Below, piece by piece: positions 1-8,187 of a stretch of DNA of 46,382 nt. The position numbers and the translations under genes are program-made. The first letter of the stretch is position 1. The number at the start of each line of letters is the position of its first letter. The notes below the pieces were generated by a model. It had not been told where the DNA came from, ran no database searches, and saw only the letters and a list, made by a program, of their open reading frames with translations. Source of the stretch: Planctomycetaceae bacterium (lineage in GTDB: Bacteria; Planctomycetota; Planctomycetia; Planctomycetales; Planctomycetaceae); contig JABURQ010000027.1 of the NCBI GenBank assembly GCA_014762625.1, positions 1-46,382 on the forward strand. Reading direction: 5' to 3'.

Positions 1-462
1 GACGACACAAGCGGCCTGTTGCTCGACGACGACGACGAACCAAACGCAGGCTCCCCGACGATGGGCGGGGGCGGAGACGAAGATTTCGAACAAGACGCCT
101 TCGATGACGATGGCGATATGGGGGGATTCGACGACGATGATCTGATGGTTGAAGAAACTGTCATCGGTGATGACGATGAACTCGATGATCTGGACGTTTT
201 TGATGCCGTCGATGAGGATTTCGACGATGACTTCGGCGAAATGGGGTCTGCCGGCGAATTTGCCGCCCCAGTTGGTATGCGAACCGCAGCCGCACCCGAG
301 GTGGAAATGGGAACCGGCGTCTTTGTGGGCGTAGTGATTTCCAGTCTGTTGATGGCACTTTGCGGCTTGATGATGATTGATTTAATGCGATCGATGTGGA
401 GCTACGAACAGCCCGCCCCTTATAATTCAGCCCTGCTCGATATGATCAAAGGGATGATGTAA
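1..462 (+). CDS. Acidic single-span membrane protein, C-terminal part only
   Basis: The frame is open from the first base, so the true start lies before the window and only about 153 residues are seen. The visible part is an extremely Asp/Glu-rich, Gly-rich, surely disordered region (about 85 residues), then a hydrophobic segment of about 20 residues (VFVGVVISSLLMALCGLMMI) and a short tail of about 30 residues. An acidic linker before a C-terminal membrane anchor is what can be seen; there is no catalytic motif. I recall planctomycetal proteins with an N-terminal helix-turn-helix, an acidic linker and a similar C-terminal span, but the N-terminus is missing here, so that identity is only a guess. 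A strong terminator follows 42 bases after the stop. Confidence 0.8.
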   Translation, partial: DDTSGLLLDDDDEPNAGSPTMGGGGDEDFEQDAFDDDGDMGGFDDDDLMVEETVIGDDDELDDLDVFDAVDEDFDDDFGEMGSAGEFAAPVGMRTAAAPEVEMGTGVFVGVVISSLLMALCGLMMIDLMRSMWSYEQPAPYNSALLDMIKGMM

Positions 463-503
463 GAGCCCGTCTTGCTTCAGCTTCCTGAATCAACCAACAC
501 TTG

Positions 504-534
504 AAGCCCCGGTCTCTGGACCGGGGCTTTTTTT
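504..534 (+). terminator. Intrinsic terminator after the acidic membrane protein gene
   Basis: Perfect 11-bp stem (AAGCCCCGGTC at 504-514 with GACCGGGGCTT at 519-529), four-base loop, then a run of seven T from 528. It ends transcription of the gene that stops at 462. Confidence 0.93.
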
Positions 535-798
535 CTGCCAACCCAAGATCCGGCAAGATCTGCCGACCAGTCTGGTAGATTTTCCAATGGCGTCAAAAAA
601 ACGACAAATCCGTCTGGAAGCGAGACTTTAGAAGATCTAAAAGACAATTCCTTCCGAGAGTGTTCTTTCCGAACATTCTCAACCGGCTCTCACGCCGTAC
701 CCGTGGTCCATCTCGGACTCCACAAACATCCCTCTCCACAATTCGTCCTGTCCACGAACTTCATCGGCCTTTTGACCGTCACGTTCAAGGAGCAAGTT

Positions 799-1581
799 AT
801 GTTCTCGTTGAAACGAGCTGCAATCTCGGTTTGTACACTGATCAGCATGATTCTCCTCTCCGGGTGTCACTCCGTCCCGAATCCACATATCCGGCAAGCC
901 CAGTTGCAAGCTCGTCACCAATGGCAGAAAAATCAGGTTCTGTTATCGGAGAATTCCCAGTTACAGCAACAAACCGCCTCCTTGAACTCCGAACTGCAAA
1001 CAGCCAATCAACGGCTGGCAAACCTCAATAGCGAACGGGAGCAACTGCATAACCGTTATGTGAGCCTGTTGAATCAATCCAAAAATCCGCTGGGAAACGA
1101 TCTGACGAAAAAATTCGAGGAATTGGCTCGCCTGTATCCGGAGTTCGAGTTTGATCCGGAAACGGGTGTCAGTAAATTCCATTCGGATATCCTGTTTGAT
1201 TCCGGCAGCGACAAACTGAAATCGACCTCCAAGCAACTTCTCAATGACTTCGCCCGTTTGATTAACGATCCCGCCGCCTCACAATTTCATATCCTTGTGG
1301 TGGGGCATACGGACGACAAGCCGATCGCGCACTCCTCCACGATGCAAAAGCATCCGACCAACTGGCATCTCTCCACGGACCGAGCCAACTCTGTCGTTAT
1401 GGCCCTTTCCAAGGCCGGTGTGAAAGAAACTCGCATGGGAGCTGCTGGATACAGCATGTTCCAACCGGTCGAGCCTAACAGAAACGAAGCTTCCCGACTG
1501 CGAAACCGACGCGTCGAAATCTATGTCCTCGCTCCGGAAGCAGCGGTCGCCGGATGGGATCCGGAAACCTCACTCAACTAG
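799..1581 (+). CDS. OmpA-family peptidoglycan-binding lipoprotein
   Basis: 260 residues. The chosen ATG at 799 has AAGGAG six bases upstream and begins a lipoprotein signal (MFSLKRAAIS, then a hydrophobic stretch and the lipobox LSGC, lipidated Cys23). Residues about 35-90 are Gln/Leu/Asn-rich with a heptad look, probably a coiled coil. The C-terminal half is an OmpA/MotB-type domain: ILFDSGSDKL at its start, VVGHTDDKP in the centre, and the closing NEASRLRNRRVEIYVL helix and strand with the Arg residues that contact the peptidoglycan diaminopimelate. It should tether the outer membrane to the cell wall. It is a single-gene unit: a terminator lies before it (504-534) and another after it (1626-1648). 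A longer reading from 703 would lack a signal peptide at its start, so it was not chosen. Confidence 0.92.
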   Translation: MFSLKRAAISVCTLISMILLSGCHSVPNPHIRQAQLQARHQWQKNQVLLSENSQLQQQTASLNSELQTANQRLANLNSEREQLHNRYVSLLNQSKNPLGNDLTKKFEELARLYPEFEFDPETGVSKFHSDILFDSGSDKLKSTSKQLLNDFARLINDPAASQFHILVVGHTDDKPIAHSSTMQKHPTNWHLSTDRANSVVMALSKAGVKETRMGAAGYSMFQPVEPNRNEASRLRNRRVEIYVLAPEAAVAGWDPETSLN

Positions 1582-1625
1582 AACGCTGGAAACGCCAACT
1601 CTTGTCAGAGATCTCTTCTCTTCCG

Positions 1626-1648
1626 CCCCGGTCCACGACCGGGGTTTT
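1626..1648 (+). terminator. Intrinsic terminator after the OmpA-family gene
   Basis: Perfect 8-bp stem CCCCGGTC (1626-1633) with GACCGGGG (1637-1644), a three-base loop and TTTT directly after. The stem core is identical to that of the terminator at 504-534. Confidence 0.9.
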
Positions 1649-1652
1649 CATT

Positions 1653-2033
1653 TCAAGCGGCATCATCCAGTTCGAGTCCCTCATCTGTGAGAGAGTCGAT
1701 CTCGTCCTCCTCATCCTCTTCGCATGCGGGAGAATCCCCCGACTGCTCCAACTGTTTCAGCCCTCTCCGAGCGGTCTCCGAAAGCTGATACCGCATACCT
1801 TCCATCCGGTCTCCTAACTCAAACTTAAGCAGGCCGTGAGAGATCAGTTTTCCGTGAATTCGCGACATGAATTCCGGCTCGATTCCCTCGACGGAATTGA
1901 CGCGAGATAACCAGCCGCTGAATTCTTCTTGCCGATCTCGTTCAATCTGGTCACATTCGAGATAGGCGTTCAACAGCAGATGGTATTGCGGATGGGCGCG
2001 GAGGATTGTGGGAACGCTGTCGAGTATCATCAT
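1653..2033 (-). CDS. Small hypothetical protein, possible winged-helix fold with acidic tail
   Basis: 126 residues, not recognised. The N-terminal two thirds looks like an alpha-helical domain, and the stretch ISHGLLKFELGD, followed by GMRYQLSETARRGLKQLEQ, reads like the wing and last helix of a winged-helix domain (PadR/MarR-like). The last 27 residues are very acidic (EEDEEDEIDSLTDEGLEL) and likely disordered. Two ATG codons are adjacent at the start (2031-2033 and 2028-2030) and no good ribosome site is seen. It diverges from the thioesterase gene with 112 bases between the starts. The stop lies just past the OmpA terminator. A regulatory role is inference from fold impression only. Confidence 0.6.
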   Translation of the reverse strand: MMILDSVPTILRAHPQYHLLLNAYLECDQIERDRQEEFSGWLSRVNSVEGIEPEFMSRIHGKLISHGLLKFELGDRMEGMRYQLSETARRGLKQLEQSGDSPACEEDEEDEIDSLTDEGLELDDAA

Positions 2034-2145
2034 ACAGAAGAAGATCGGCTTGAGATTTCTCCGGTTTCAGGAGAAAAGCCAGCATCCTCACACTCCTCCC
2101 AACCGTCAGAGTTTAACATCGCGCTTTTGCACAGGAAATTTTCGG

Positions 2146-2571
2146 ATGACAGCGTTGTATGAATTCCCATATCTCGTCACGACTACCGACATTGACGACA
2201 TGGGACACGCCAATAACGTTTCCTATATTCGCTGGATGCAGGACGCGGCAGTCGCCCATTCTCGAGAGTGTGGCTGGTTCTCGGCCCGCTATCGGGAAAT
2301 CGACGCGGCCTGGGTCGCCCGCACCCATTTCATCGAATACCTGCAACCCGCCTATGAAGGTGATGAAATCGTTGTTCTCACCTGGGTCAGCGATCTCAAG
2401 AAAATCACATCTCGCCGAAAATACAAAATGATTCGCCCGTCAGACGACACAGTTCTGGCCACTGCTGAAACCAACTGGGCATTTATCAGTCTCAGCAAAC
2501 AACAACCGAAACGAATTCCCACGGAAGTCGCAGATTCCTTTCCGCTCCTCCCCAAAGACAAGGAGCCTTAG
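2146..2571 (+). CDS. Acyl-CoA thioesterase-like hotdog protein (4HBT family)
   Basis: 141 residues, the usual length for single-domain hotdog thioesterases. The family signature is near the N-terminus: TTTDIDDMGHANNVSYIRWMQD matches the D-x-D-x-x-G-H-x-N-N-x-x-Y pattern of 4-hydroxybenzoyl-CoA thioesterase / YbgC / FadM-like enzymes, in which the first Asp is catalytic. The middle (YLQPAYEGDEIVVLTWV) is the typical central strand of the fold. It should hydrolyse an acyl-CoA or acyl carrier thioester in the cytoplasm; the substrate cannot be told. The ATG at 2146 has AGGAAA eight bases upstream; a longer frame from 2008 runs through an unlikely leader. The stop codon lies inside the left end of the inverted-repeat element starting at 2568. 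Confidence 0.88.
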   Translation: MTALYEFPYLVTTTDIDDMGHANNVSYIRWMQDAAVAHSRECGWFSARYREIDAAWVARTHFIEYLQPAYEGDEIVVLTWVSDLKKITSRRKYKMIRPSDDTVLATAETNWAFISLSKQQPKRIPTEVADSFPLLPKDKEP

Positions 2572-2746
2572 CAGCGTGTTAAGAAACGGATTTTTCTGCG
2601 AGAATGAGAGTTTTGAGATGAGCGCAAGGAAAAAACTTGCAGGTGAATCCCATGATTCATCGAGAATTTGTGACGATGTGATTCAGCTCAAAAAAACCAT
2701 TCGCAGCAAAGGCAAGTTTTTCAACGGGCTGTTAACAGCCTGCTAA
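2568..2746. mobile_element. Possible MITE-like element with imperfect inverted ends
   Basis: The ends are TTAGCAGCGTGTTAA (2568-2582) and, read on the other strand, TTAGCAGGCTGTTAA (2732-2746): 13 of 15 bases match. Weaker similarity continues inward (CGGATTTTTCTGCGAGAATG against a CCGTTGAAAAAC then GCTGCGAATG pattern). The right end also holds the perfect 14-bp palindrome GGCTGTTAACAGCC (2727-2740). The 179-bp interior has no reading frame. It begins in the stop codon of the thioesterase gene. No second convincing copy lies in the window, so mobility is inference; it could also be a long hairpin acting as a terminator or RNA-processing site. Confidence 0.4.
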
Positions 2747-2839
2747 CCAAGTTTCCACTGCATCCACTTCTTGCCATCACGACCTGTTTCTTTCAAGATA
2801 AAGAACCACGAATTCCTTCCCTTTCTGAGACGGCCCATC

Positions 2840-4168
2840 ATGAGCACCTTTCAATATGTCGAACGACTCGTCGATCTACTCGATCCCGAGCAAAACCAGA
2901 TCCTCAACATGACTGTGGAGGACGCCGTTCAGCGTCTGAGTTCCGGGGACGTCAATCAGGTTCGGGAGATTGACGGTCATTTTGCTCTGTTGCACAAAGA
3001 GGGGCAAACGATCCGCATGGCGCGTTCTCTGGGGCGTCCGATGCGATATTTCCTGGCGAAACGCTCCGAGGGACCGTGTCTGGTGGTCGCAGAGCGAATT
3101 GATGAGATCAAGGACTTCCTCAAGGGAGAAGGACTCGGGGACCAGTTTCACCCTTCTTACACACGGATGGTACCCGCTCATTTTATCACCGAGTTACAAT
3201 TGATCGGTTGCCCCGACCCGAATCCGGAGTACCGTCGTTTTTTTGCGCCTCAACAAAATCAACTCCCCACAGACCTCGATTCGATTGGGGAAACCTATCT
3301 CGGTGCGTTGTCTCGGGAATGCGACCGCTGGCTCGACAATATTCCCCAGCAGGATCCGATCGGGGTGATGTTCTCGGGGGGGATCGACAGCGGCTCTCTC
3401 TTTTTAGTGCTGTATCATTTACTCCTGCAACGAGGAGAGTCACCTTCCCGTCTCAAAGCGTTCACGTTGAATGTCGGAGGCTCGGGAGAAGATGCCGACC
3501 AGGCCGCTCAATTTCTGCAGGAACTCGACCTGGGACTCTTTCTGGAAACCGTTGACGTCACTCCCAGCGAAATCGACTATCGCGAGGTAATCCGTACAAT
3601 CGAAGATTATAAACCCCTCGATGTCCAGGCTGCCGCAATGGGACTGGCACTCTGTCGCGGGATTCGCCAACGCTATCCGGACTGGATCTGGCTGGTCGAC
3701 GGTGACGGCGGTGATGAAAACCTCAAGGATTATCCCATTGAAGACAACCCGGAGCTGACCATTCGCAGCGTGCTTAACAATTGCATGCTTTATCAGGAAG
3801 GCTGGGGCATCGATGCCGTCAAACATTCATTGACTTATTCCGGCGGACAGTCTCGCGGACATATTCGCTCCTGGGCGCCCGCTCGACAACTCGGCTTCAA
3901 GGGATTCAGCCCGTACGCACTGCCGAATGTCATCGAAGTGGCGGAGGGGATTCCGTTCATCGAGTTGACCGACTGGGATCACGAACGTCTCTATTCGCTC
4001 AAAGGAGAGATCGTCCGCCGGGGCGTGAAAGCGGTCACCGGGTTCGACATGCCTGTCTATGAAAAAAGGCGTTTCCAGAATGGAGCGGCTTCGGAAGCCA
4101 ACTTCACCCAGTTATTTCCAACTTCTGAAGCCGACTATCGTCAAGCTTTCGCCGAACTCTATGCCTGA
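2840..4168 (+). CDS. Asparagine synthetase-like ATP-dependent enzyme lacking the glutaminase Cys
   Basis: 442 residues. The C-terminal half is an asparagine-synthase-type PP-loop domain: the ATP-binding loop SGGIDS at residues 179-184 and a second acidic motif DGDGGDE at 287-293, matching the GEGADE region of AsnB. The N-terminal 150 residues look like a reduced Ntn glutaminase domain (REIDGHFALL and SLGRPMRYFL resemble the DGMFAF and D-R-x-G-x-x-P-L-Y-Y segments of AsnB), but the protein starts Met-Ser-Thr, so the Cys2 nucleophile needed to take ammonia from glutamine is absent. Like beta-lactam synthetases, it may adenylate a carboxylate and use an amine in the same or another molecule. It is shorter than AsnB (about 550). 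ATG 2840 chosen because it begins the conserved-looking sequence. The next gene overlaps it by 8 bases, so the three enzymes up to 6607 form one operon. Confidence 0.85.
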   Translation: MSTFQYVERLVDLLDPEQNQILNMTVEDAVQRLSSGDVNQVREIDGHFALLHKEGQTIRMARSLGRPMRYFLAKRSEGPCLVVAERIDEIKDFLKGEGLGDQFHPSYTRMVPAHFITELQLIGCPDPNPEYRRFFAPQQNQLPTDLDSIGETYLGALSRECDRWLDNIPQQDPIGVMFSGGIDSGSLFLVLYHLLLQRGESPSRLKAFTLNVGGSGEDADQAAQFLQELDLGLFLETVDVTPSEIDYREVIRTIEDYKPLDVQAAAMGLALCRGIRQRYPDWIWLVDGDGGDENLKDYPIEDNPELTIRSVLNNCMLYQEGWGIDAVKHSLTYSGGQSRGHIRSWAPARQLGFKGFSPYALPNVIEVAEGIPFIELTDWDHERLYSLKGEIVRRGVKAVTGFDMPVYEKRRFQNGAASEANFTQLFPTSEADYRQAFAELYA

Positions 4169-5111
4169 CTCGTTCCCCCAGTATTCGACCCAGGAAATTG
4201 TCGCCCTTCGCCCCGATCGAGCCACGCTTGATCCACGTCGACCGTACAATTTTTTTGTAGAACGGGAACATAACGCGACGGGCACACTCGTCGATGTGGC
4301 CACCCTGTTTCTGACCAACCGCGAGTGCCCCTTCCGCTGCCTGATGTGTGACCTTTGGAAACAGACGCTCGTCGAATCGGTTTCTCCCGGAGATATTCCC
4401 GAACAAATTCGCTGGGGACTCCGGCAACTTTCCCCCGCTCGGGAAATCAAACTCTACAACAGCGGCAATTTCTTTGACCCCAAAGCGATCCCTCCTGACG
4501 ACTATCCAGAAATTGCCGAACTCGTCCGCACTTTTGACAATGTGATCGTCGAGAATCATCCCAACCTGTGTCACGAGCGTTGCCTGGAGTTTCGAGATTT
4601 GATTGCACCAGCGACACTGGAAATCGCACTGGGACTCGAAACCTGCCATCCCCAAGTCCTCGAGTCGCTCAACAAACAGATGACGCTCAATGACTTCGAA
4701 CGCGCAACCACTTTTCTGCATGCGGAAGGAATCCAGACCCGCACCTTTCTGCTGCTGAAGCCACCTTTTCTGAATGAATCGGAGGCCGTCGAATGGACGC
4801 TCAAATCGCTAGATTATGCCTTCGATTGCGGCGTGTCCTGCTGTGCCGTCATTCCCACACGCGCTGGCAATGGAATGATGGATCGACTGCAGACCGAGGG
4901 AGCGTTTGCGCCGCCGCGAGGCGACTCGCTTGAAACTGTTCTGGAGGAAGGATTGAGAACAGAGCGGGGGCGGGTATTCGTGGATCTGTGGGACGTGGAA
5001 GCGTTCTTCCCGTGTCATGCTTGTCGTGACCAGCGTCTGGAACGACTCAACCGGATGAATCTGCATCAGATCCTTCTGCCGCCGATCTCCTGTGCGGAGT
5101 GCGGTTCATGA
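4161..5111 (+). CDS. Radical SAM enzyme with C-terminal cysteine pairs
   Basis: 316 residues from the ATG at 4161. The radical SAM cluster motif is clear: ECPFRCLMC gives C-x3-C-x2-C at residues 56, 60 and 63, the three ligands of the 4Fe-4S cluster that cleaves S-adenosylmethionine. The barrel continues with KLYNSGNFFDP, VENHPNL and EIALGLETCHPQVLESLNK, typical of Elp3/MiaB-like radical SAM proteins. Near the end are two CxxC pairs (PCHAC and SCAEC), possible ligands for a second Fe-S cluster or Zn. The reaction is unknown. It overlaps the upstream gene by 8 bases and the downstream gene by 4 (ATGA), so the three products are translationally coupled. A longer frame exists from 4059, but it would lie inside the upstream gene. 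Confidence 0.87.
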   Translation: MPDSFPQYSTQEIVALRPDRATLDPRRPYNFFVEREHNATGTLVDVATLFLTNRECPFRCLMCDLWKQTLVESVSPGDIPEQIRWGLRQLSPAREIKLYNSGNFFDPKAIPPDDYPEIAELVRTFDNVIVENHPNLCHERCLEFRDLIAPATLEIALGLETCHPQVLESLNKQMTLNDFERATTFLHAEGIQTRTFLLLKPPFLNESEAVEWTLKSLDYAFDCGVSCCAVIPTRAGNGMMDRLQTEGAFAPPRGDSLETVLEEGLRTERGRVFVDLWDVEAFFPCHACRDQRLERLNRMNLHQILLPPISCAECGS

Positions 5112-6607
5112 AATCCTCATTCGATGTCGTGGTGATCGGCTCCGGTTTCGGAGGGAGCTTGCTGGCCACGATCCTGCAATCATCCGGCTTGGCTGTCGGG
5201 TTGCTCGACAAATCGTCCCATCCTCGATTTGCGATCGGTGAGTCATCGACGCCGGCTGCCGATTTCCTGCTGGAAGAGATCGCCAACACCTACGACCTCG
5301 AAGAACTTCGCCCCCTCGTCCGTTTCGGAAGCTGGCGACAAGAGCACCCCGAAATCCTGTGCGGTTGCAAACGAGGTTTCAGTTATTTCTGGCATGGAGA
5401 GAGCTCCGGTTTTCAAGCCTGCCCCAGTCATCCTCACGAATTGCTGGTCGCCGCCAACGGTTCTCGCGAACAGGCCGACACTCAGTGGTATCGGCCCGAT
5501 GTCGATCAATACTTTGTGAACGTCGCAAAGTCGCGAGGTGTGGAAGTGGTTGAAAACGCTCAGGTGACTTCAATCGAGCATGGAGGACTTCGCGACTGGA
5601 AGGTCACATACCTAAGTGACGGACGCGAGACCTCCTGCCAGGCCAGTTTCCTTGTGGATGCCAGTGGCCCGGCAGGAGTGGTCATGAACCACTTACAGAT
5701 TTCCGACACCACAAACACTCTCTCGACGACTTCTCACGCCGTTTACAGCCATTGGGAGAATCTGCCCCCGCTCTCTCAATGGTTGACGAGTCAGGGCGCA
5801 TCTTTGGAGGACTACCCATATCCCATCGAGGATTCGGTGATTCACCATCTTTTTCGAGACGGCTGGATGTGGCAGATTCGCTTTGAGAACGATCGGCAGA
5901 GCCTGGGTTTTGTCTTTGCCGATGTCCCGGCAGAAACTCAGCAAAACCCGGAACAACTCTGGTCGAACACTGTTCGATATCATCCCGTGCTTTCTGAAAT
6001 GCTGGCAGGTTCGCAGCTGGCGACCTTTCCGGGCCGGTTGTTCCAGACACACCGCCTACAGCGTCTGCGTTCACAGGCTGCGGGCGAGGATTGGGCCGCT
6101 TTGCCATTTACGCTTGGGTTCATCGATCCGCTGCACAGCACAGGAATTGCTCAGACGTTATATGGAGTTCATCGGCTGGCTCAAATCCTCCTGAACAAAT
6201 CAGTCCCTGATCTCCTTCCAGCACTCCAGGAGTATTCGCGAGAGACGCTCGCCCAATTTCGGCTTCTAGATGACTTGATTTCCAGTTGCTATCTCGGTTT
6301 GCGAGATTTTCGCCTGTTTACAGTGATGAGCATGCTCTATTTTGCCGCCGCGACGACTTTCGAACAGCGTTGGCTTGGGGAGTCTCTACTCGAAAGCGGT
6401 TTTCTGCTCGCCGACGACAACCGTTTCCGAGAAGTCGTCTCTGACTCAAAAACTGAACTGACAGAACTGGTTTCGATCCCCGGTCTGCCTGATGAGGCGA
6501 TCAATCAATTCAGCAAACAGATGAAAGACCGGATTGAACCGTGGAACAGTGTGGGGCTGTTCGCTCCCGAAGTTCCCCGCATGTATCGCTATACCGCGGC
6601 GAAGTGA
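5108..6607 (+). CDS. Flavin-dependent halogenase-like FAD oxidoreductase
   Basis: 499 residues. The N-terminal Rossmann motif GSGFGGS (residues 11-17) binds FAD, and GESSTP (44-49) matches the GEST(V)P motif of flavin halogenases. Three further halogenase marks are seen: KRGFSYFW around K88, which fits the conserved catalytic Lys region (K-x-G-x-x-F-x-x-W); GWMWQI at 252-257, matching the GWxWxIP motif except that the Pro is Arg; and GFIDPLHSTGIAQTL, the FIDPLxSTG segment, where His replaces the Glu used by tryptophan halogenases. A halogenase or halogenase-related monooxygenase acting on a small molecule or a carrier-bound substrate is therefore likely. No flavin reductase is nearby. It starts at ATG 5108, overlapping the radical SAM stop by 4 bases. 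Confidence 0.83.
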   Translation: MKSSFDVVVIGSGFGGSLLATILQSSGLAVGLLDKSSHPRFAIGESSTPAADFLLEEIANTYDLEELRPLVRFGSWRQEHPEILCGCKRGFSYFWHGESSGFQACPSHPHELLVAANGSREQADTQWYRPDVDQYFVNVAKSRGVEVVENAQVTSIEHGGLRDWKVTYLSDGRETSCQASFLVDASGPAGVVMNHLQISDTTNTLSTTSHAVYSHWENLPPLSQWLTSQGASLEDYPYPIEDSVIHHLFRDGWMWQIRFENDRQSLGFVFADVPAETQQNPEQLWSNTVRYHPVLSEMLAGSQLATFPGRLFQTHRLQRLRSQAAGEDWAALPFTLGFIDPLHSTGIAQTLYGVHRLAQILLNKSVPDLLPALQEYSRETLAQFRLLDDLISSCYLGLRDFRLFTVMSMLYFAAATTFEQRWLGESLLESGFLLADDNRFREVVSDSKTELTELVSIPGLPDEAINQFSKQMKDRIEPWNSVGLFAPEVPRMYRYTAAK

Positions 6608-6648
6608 CTTTTCGCTGACTATCTCCGAAAAACGAAATCCGGTTATTA

Positions 6649-8187
6649 TCAGACAGACACAATGCCGTTGATGCAGCGTTTGCGACGAACACGCTCTAAA
6701 TACACCCCTCCCAAGGCTGCCGAGATCCACAACAATAATGAAGCAGGCTCGGGGGTGACAATATCCTCTGTAGGAGTTGGCTCCCCATCACCCGGCTCCC
6801 CTCCCCCTGGAGGGTTTGTCGGCGGAGGATTGTTGGTTCCTCCACCTGCGCCGGAGGGAGTTTGACCACTGCCTCCGAATGAACCACCGCCACCGTATGA
6901 GCCACCACCGAATGAACCGCCGCCACCTCCTCCATATGAAGAAGCGGTAGTGAAGGCGTTACCCAGGTTCGAAAAACTGTTGCCACCAGAAGGATTTAAT
7001 AGATTGCCGACGCGAGGCTGACTGGAGGGGGACTGATTCGCCAGGAGCGCATTCAAATTGGAGCCCCCCCCGCCAACTCCTTCGTTTCCATCTACATCCC
7101 AATCCGGATCCTCAGTCCCTGGGAACCAATCGAGGGGATGTTTATTAGTGAGTTCACGATAGCCTTCTTTGGCTGAAGCTAGAAATAAGCCGCTTTTCGT
7201 CATCACCCACAGGTCGCCCGAATGACTGTCAAAATCGAGACCGATGGCCGGCGTCGGCTCTGCTGTCGGAAGATCGAGCGAACCGATCCCTTCGATCGTA
7301 ACTCGGCCCTCAGATATATACGCCAAAAGTTCGTTATCAATATCCCACTGTCGAGAGGGGGTTCCCGGAGGAAGCTGGAAGGAGTGGGAGGTCGTGAGTG
7401 ATTGGTAATTGTCACCAGCCCGCGCAACGTAAAGGGCCTGATCGGTCGTGACCCAGAGGTCACCGGTCCGATTGTCAAAATCCATGGCTGTCACTGAATT
7501 CTGATCGTCAGGTGGTAGATTCAAGAATCCAACCCCTTGAATATTCACTTGCAGACCGCGGACAAAAGCAAATTTCCTGTTGTAAACATCCCACAAAGGG
7601 TCATCAGTGAACTGGAATGCCTCATCCACATCCATTGGATGGAAGCGACGGAAACTGGTAGAAGATCGAGCGACATACACCCCCTGCCGCGTCGTCACCC
7701 ACAAATCATCGTTGGGAGAATCGAAGCTAACCCCCGTGACGGGGTGAGAATCAAGGTTGGGCACGAAATTAATGCGTTGAAGTGATTGACCTTGAACGCC
7801 TTCGGCATCGAAGGTCAAAGGAAAGCCCATGGGAACATCCACAAAACTCTCAGACTGCCGCTCCACGAGACGGGTGGCATCGAACGCGAACAGTGGTTCT
7901 CTCAGATTTCGACGGTGGTCGAGTGTTCGCTGCTCGGACGGATCTGCCTCCTGTCGCAAGAGAATATTTTGAACTAACCGGAAATCTTCAATGGGCAGAG
8001 GAAAACTTTCGGATGAGGTCGTTGGTTCCCATTCAAGAATACTCTCCGGCAGAGCCTCTTCTTGCCAGGAAGAGACCGAAACCAGAACGTTCTGATTAAC
8101 TTGCAGAAAACCTGCATTTAATTCAGAACTCTGAAACCACAGTGCAAGCTGAAGGCAAACGGAACACCAACCAAAATATCTAAACAT
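6649..8187 (-). CDS. PEP-CTERM exported protein with about 82-residue repeats
   Basis: 512 residues. It has an N-terminal signal peptide (first about 25 residues) and a C-terminal PEP-CTERM sorting tail: PEPASLLL, a hydrophobic span and the basic RVRRKR end, recognised by an exosortase that is not in this window. Residues about 150-370 hold three repeats, each with an FDS/FDN-x-x-x-DLWVTT-x-x-x-L/V-Y/F-V/L-A core (about 155-175, 236-256, 318-338) and a W-D-V/I-D/Y segment 40 residues on (199, 281, 363); the third copy is cut short. The repeats resemble propeller or LEPR-like blades. Residues about 370-460 are a low-complexity Gly/Ser/Asn region and then a Pro/Gly/Thr linker. It is probably a surface or matrix protein. 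It faces the halogenase operon tail to tail with 41 bases between them. Confidence 0.87.
   Translation of the reverse strand: MFRYFGWCSVCLQLALWFQSSELNAGFLQVNQNVLVSVSSWQEEALPESILEWEPTTSSESFPLPIEDFRLVQNILLRQEADPSEQRTLDHRRNLREPLFAFDATRLVERQSESFVDVPMGFPLTFDAEGVQGQSLQRINFVPNLDSHPVTGVSFDSPNDDLWVTTRQGVYVARSSTSFRRFHPMDVDEAFQFTDDPLWDVYNRKFAFVRGLQVNIQGVGFLNLPPDDQNSVTAMDFDNRTGDLWVTTDQALYVARAGDNYQSLTTSHSFQLPPGTPSRQWDIDNELLAYISEGRVTIEGIGSLDLPTAEPTPAIGLDFDSHSGDLWVMTKSGLFLASAKEGYRELTNKHPLDWFPGTEDPDWDVDGNEGVGGGGSNLNALLANQSPSSQPRVGNLLNPSGGNSFSNLGNAFTTASSYGGGGGGSFGGGSYGGGGSFGGSGQTPSGAGGGTNNPPPTNPPGGGEPGDGEPTPTEDIVTPEPASLLLWISAALGGVYLERVRRKRCINGIVSV

Noticed and set aside
1-240. Repeated GAC/GAT codons as a possible tandem repeat
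   Set aside because: The bases encode a varied acidic segment of a protein; no fixed repeat unit.
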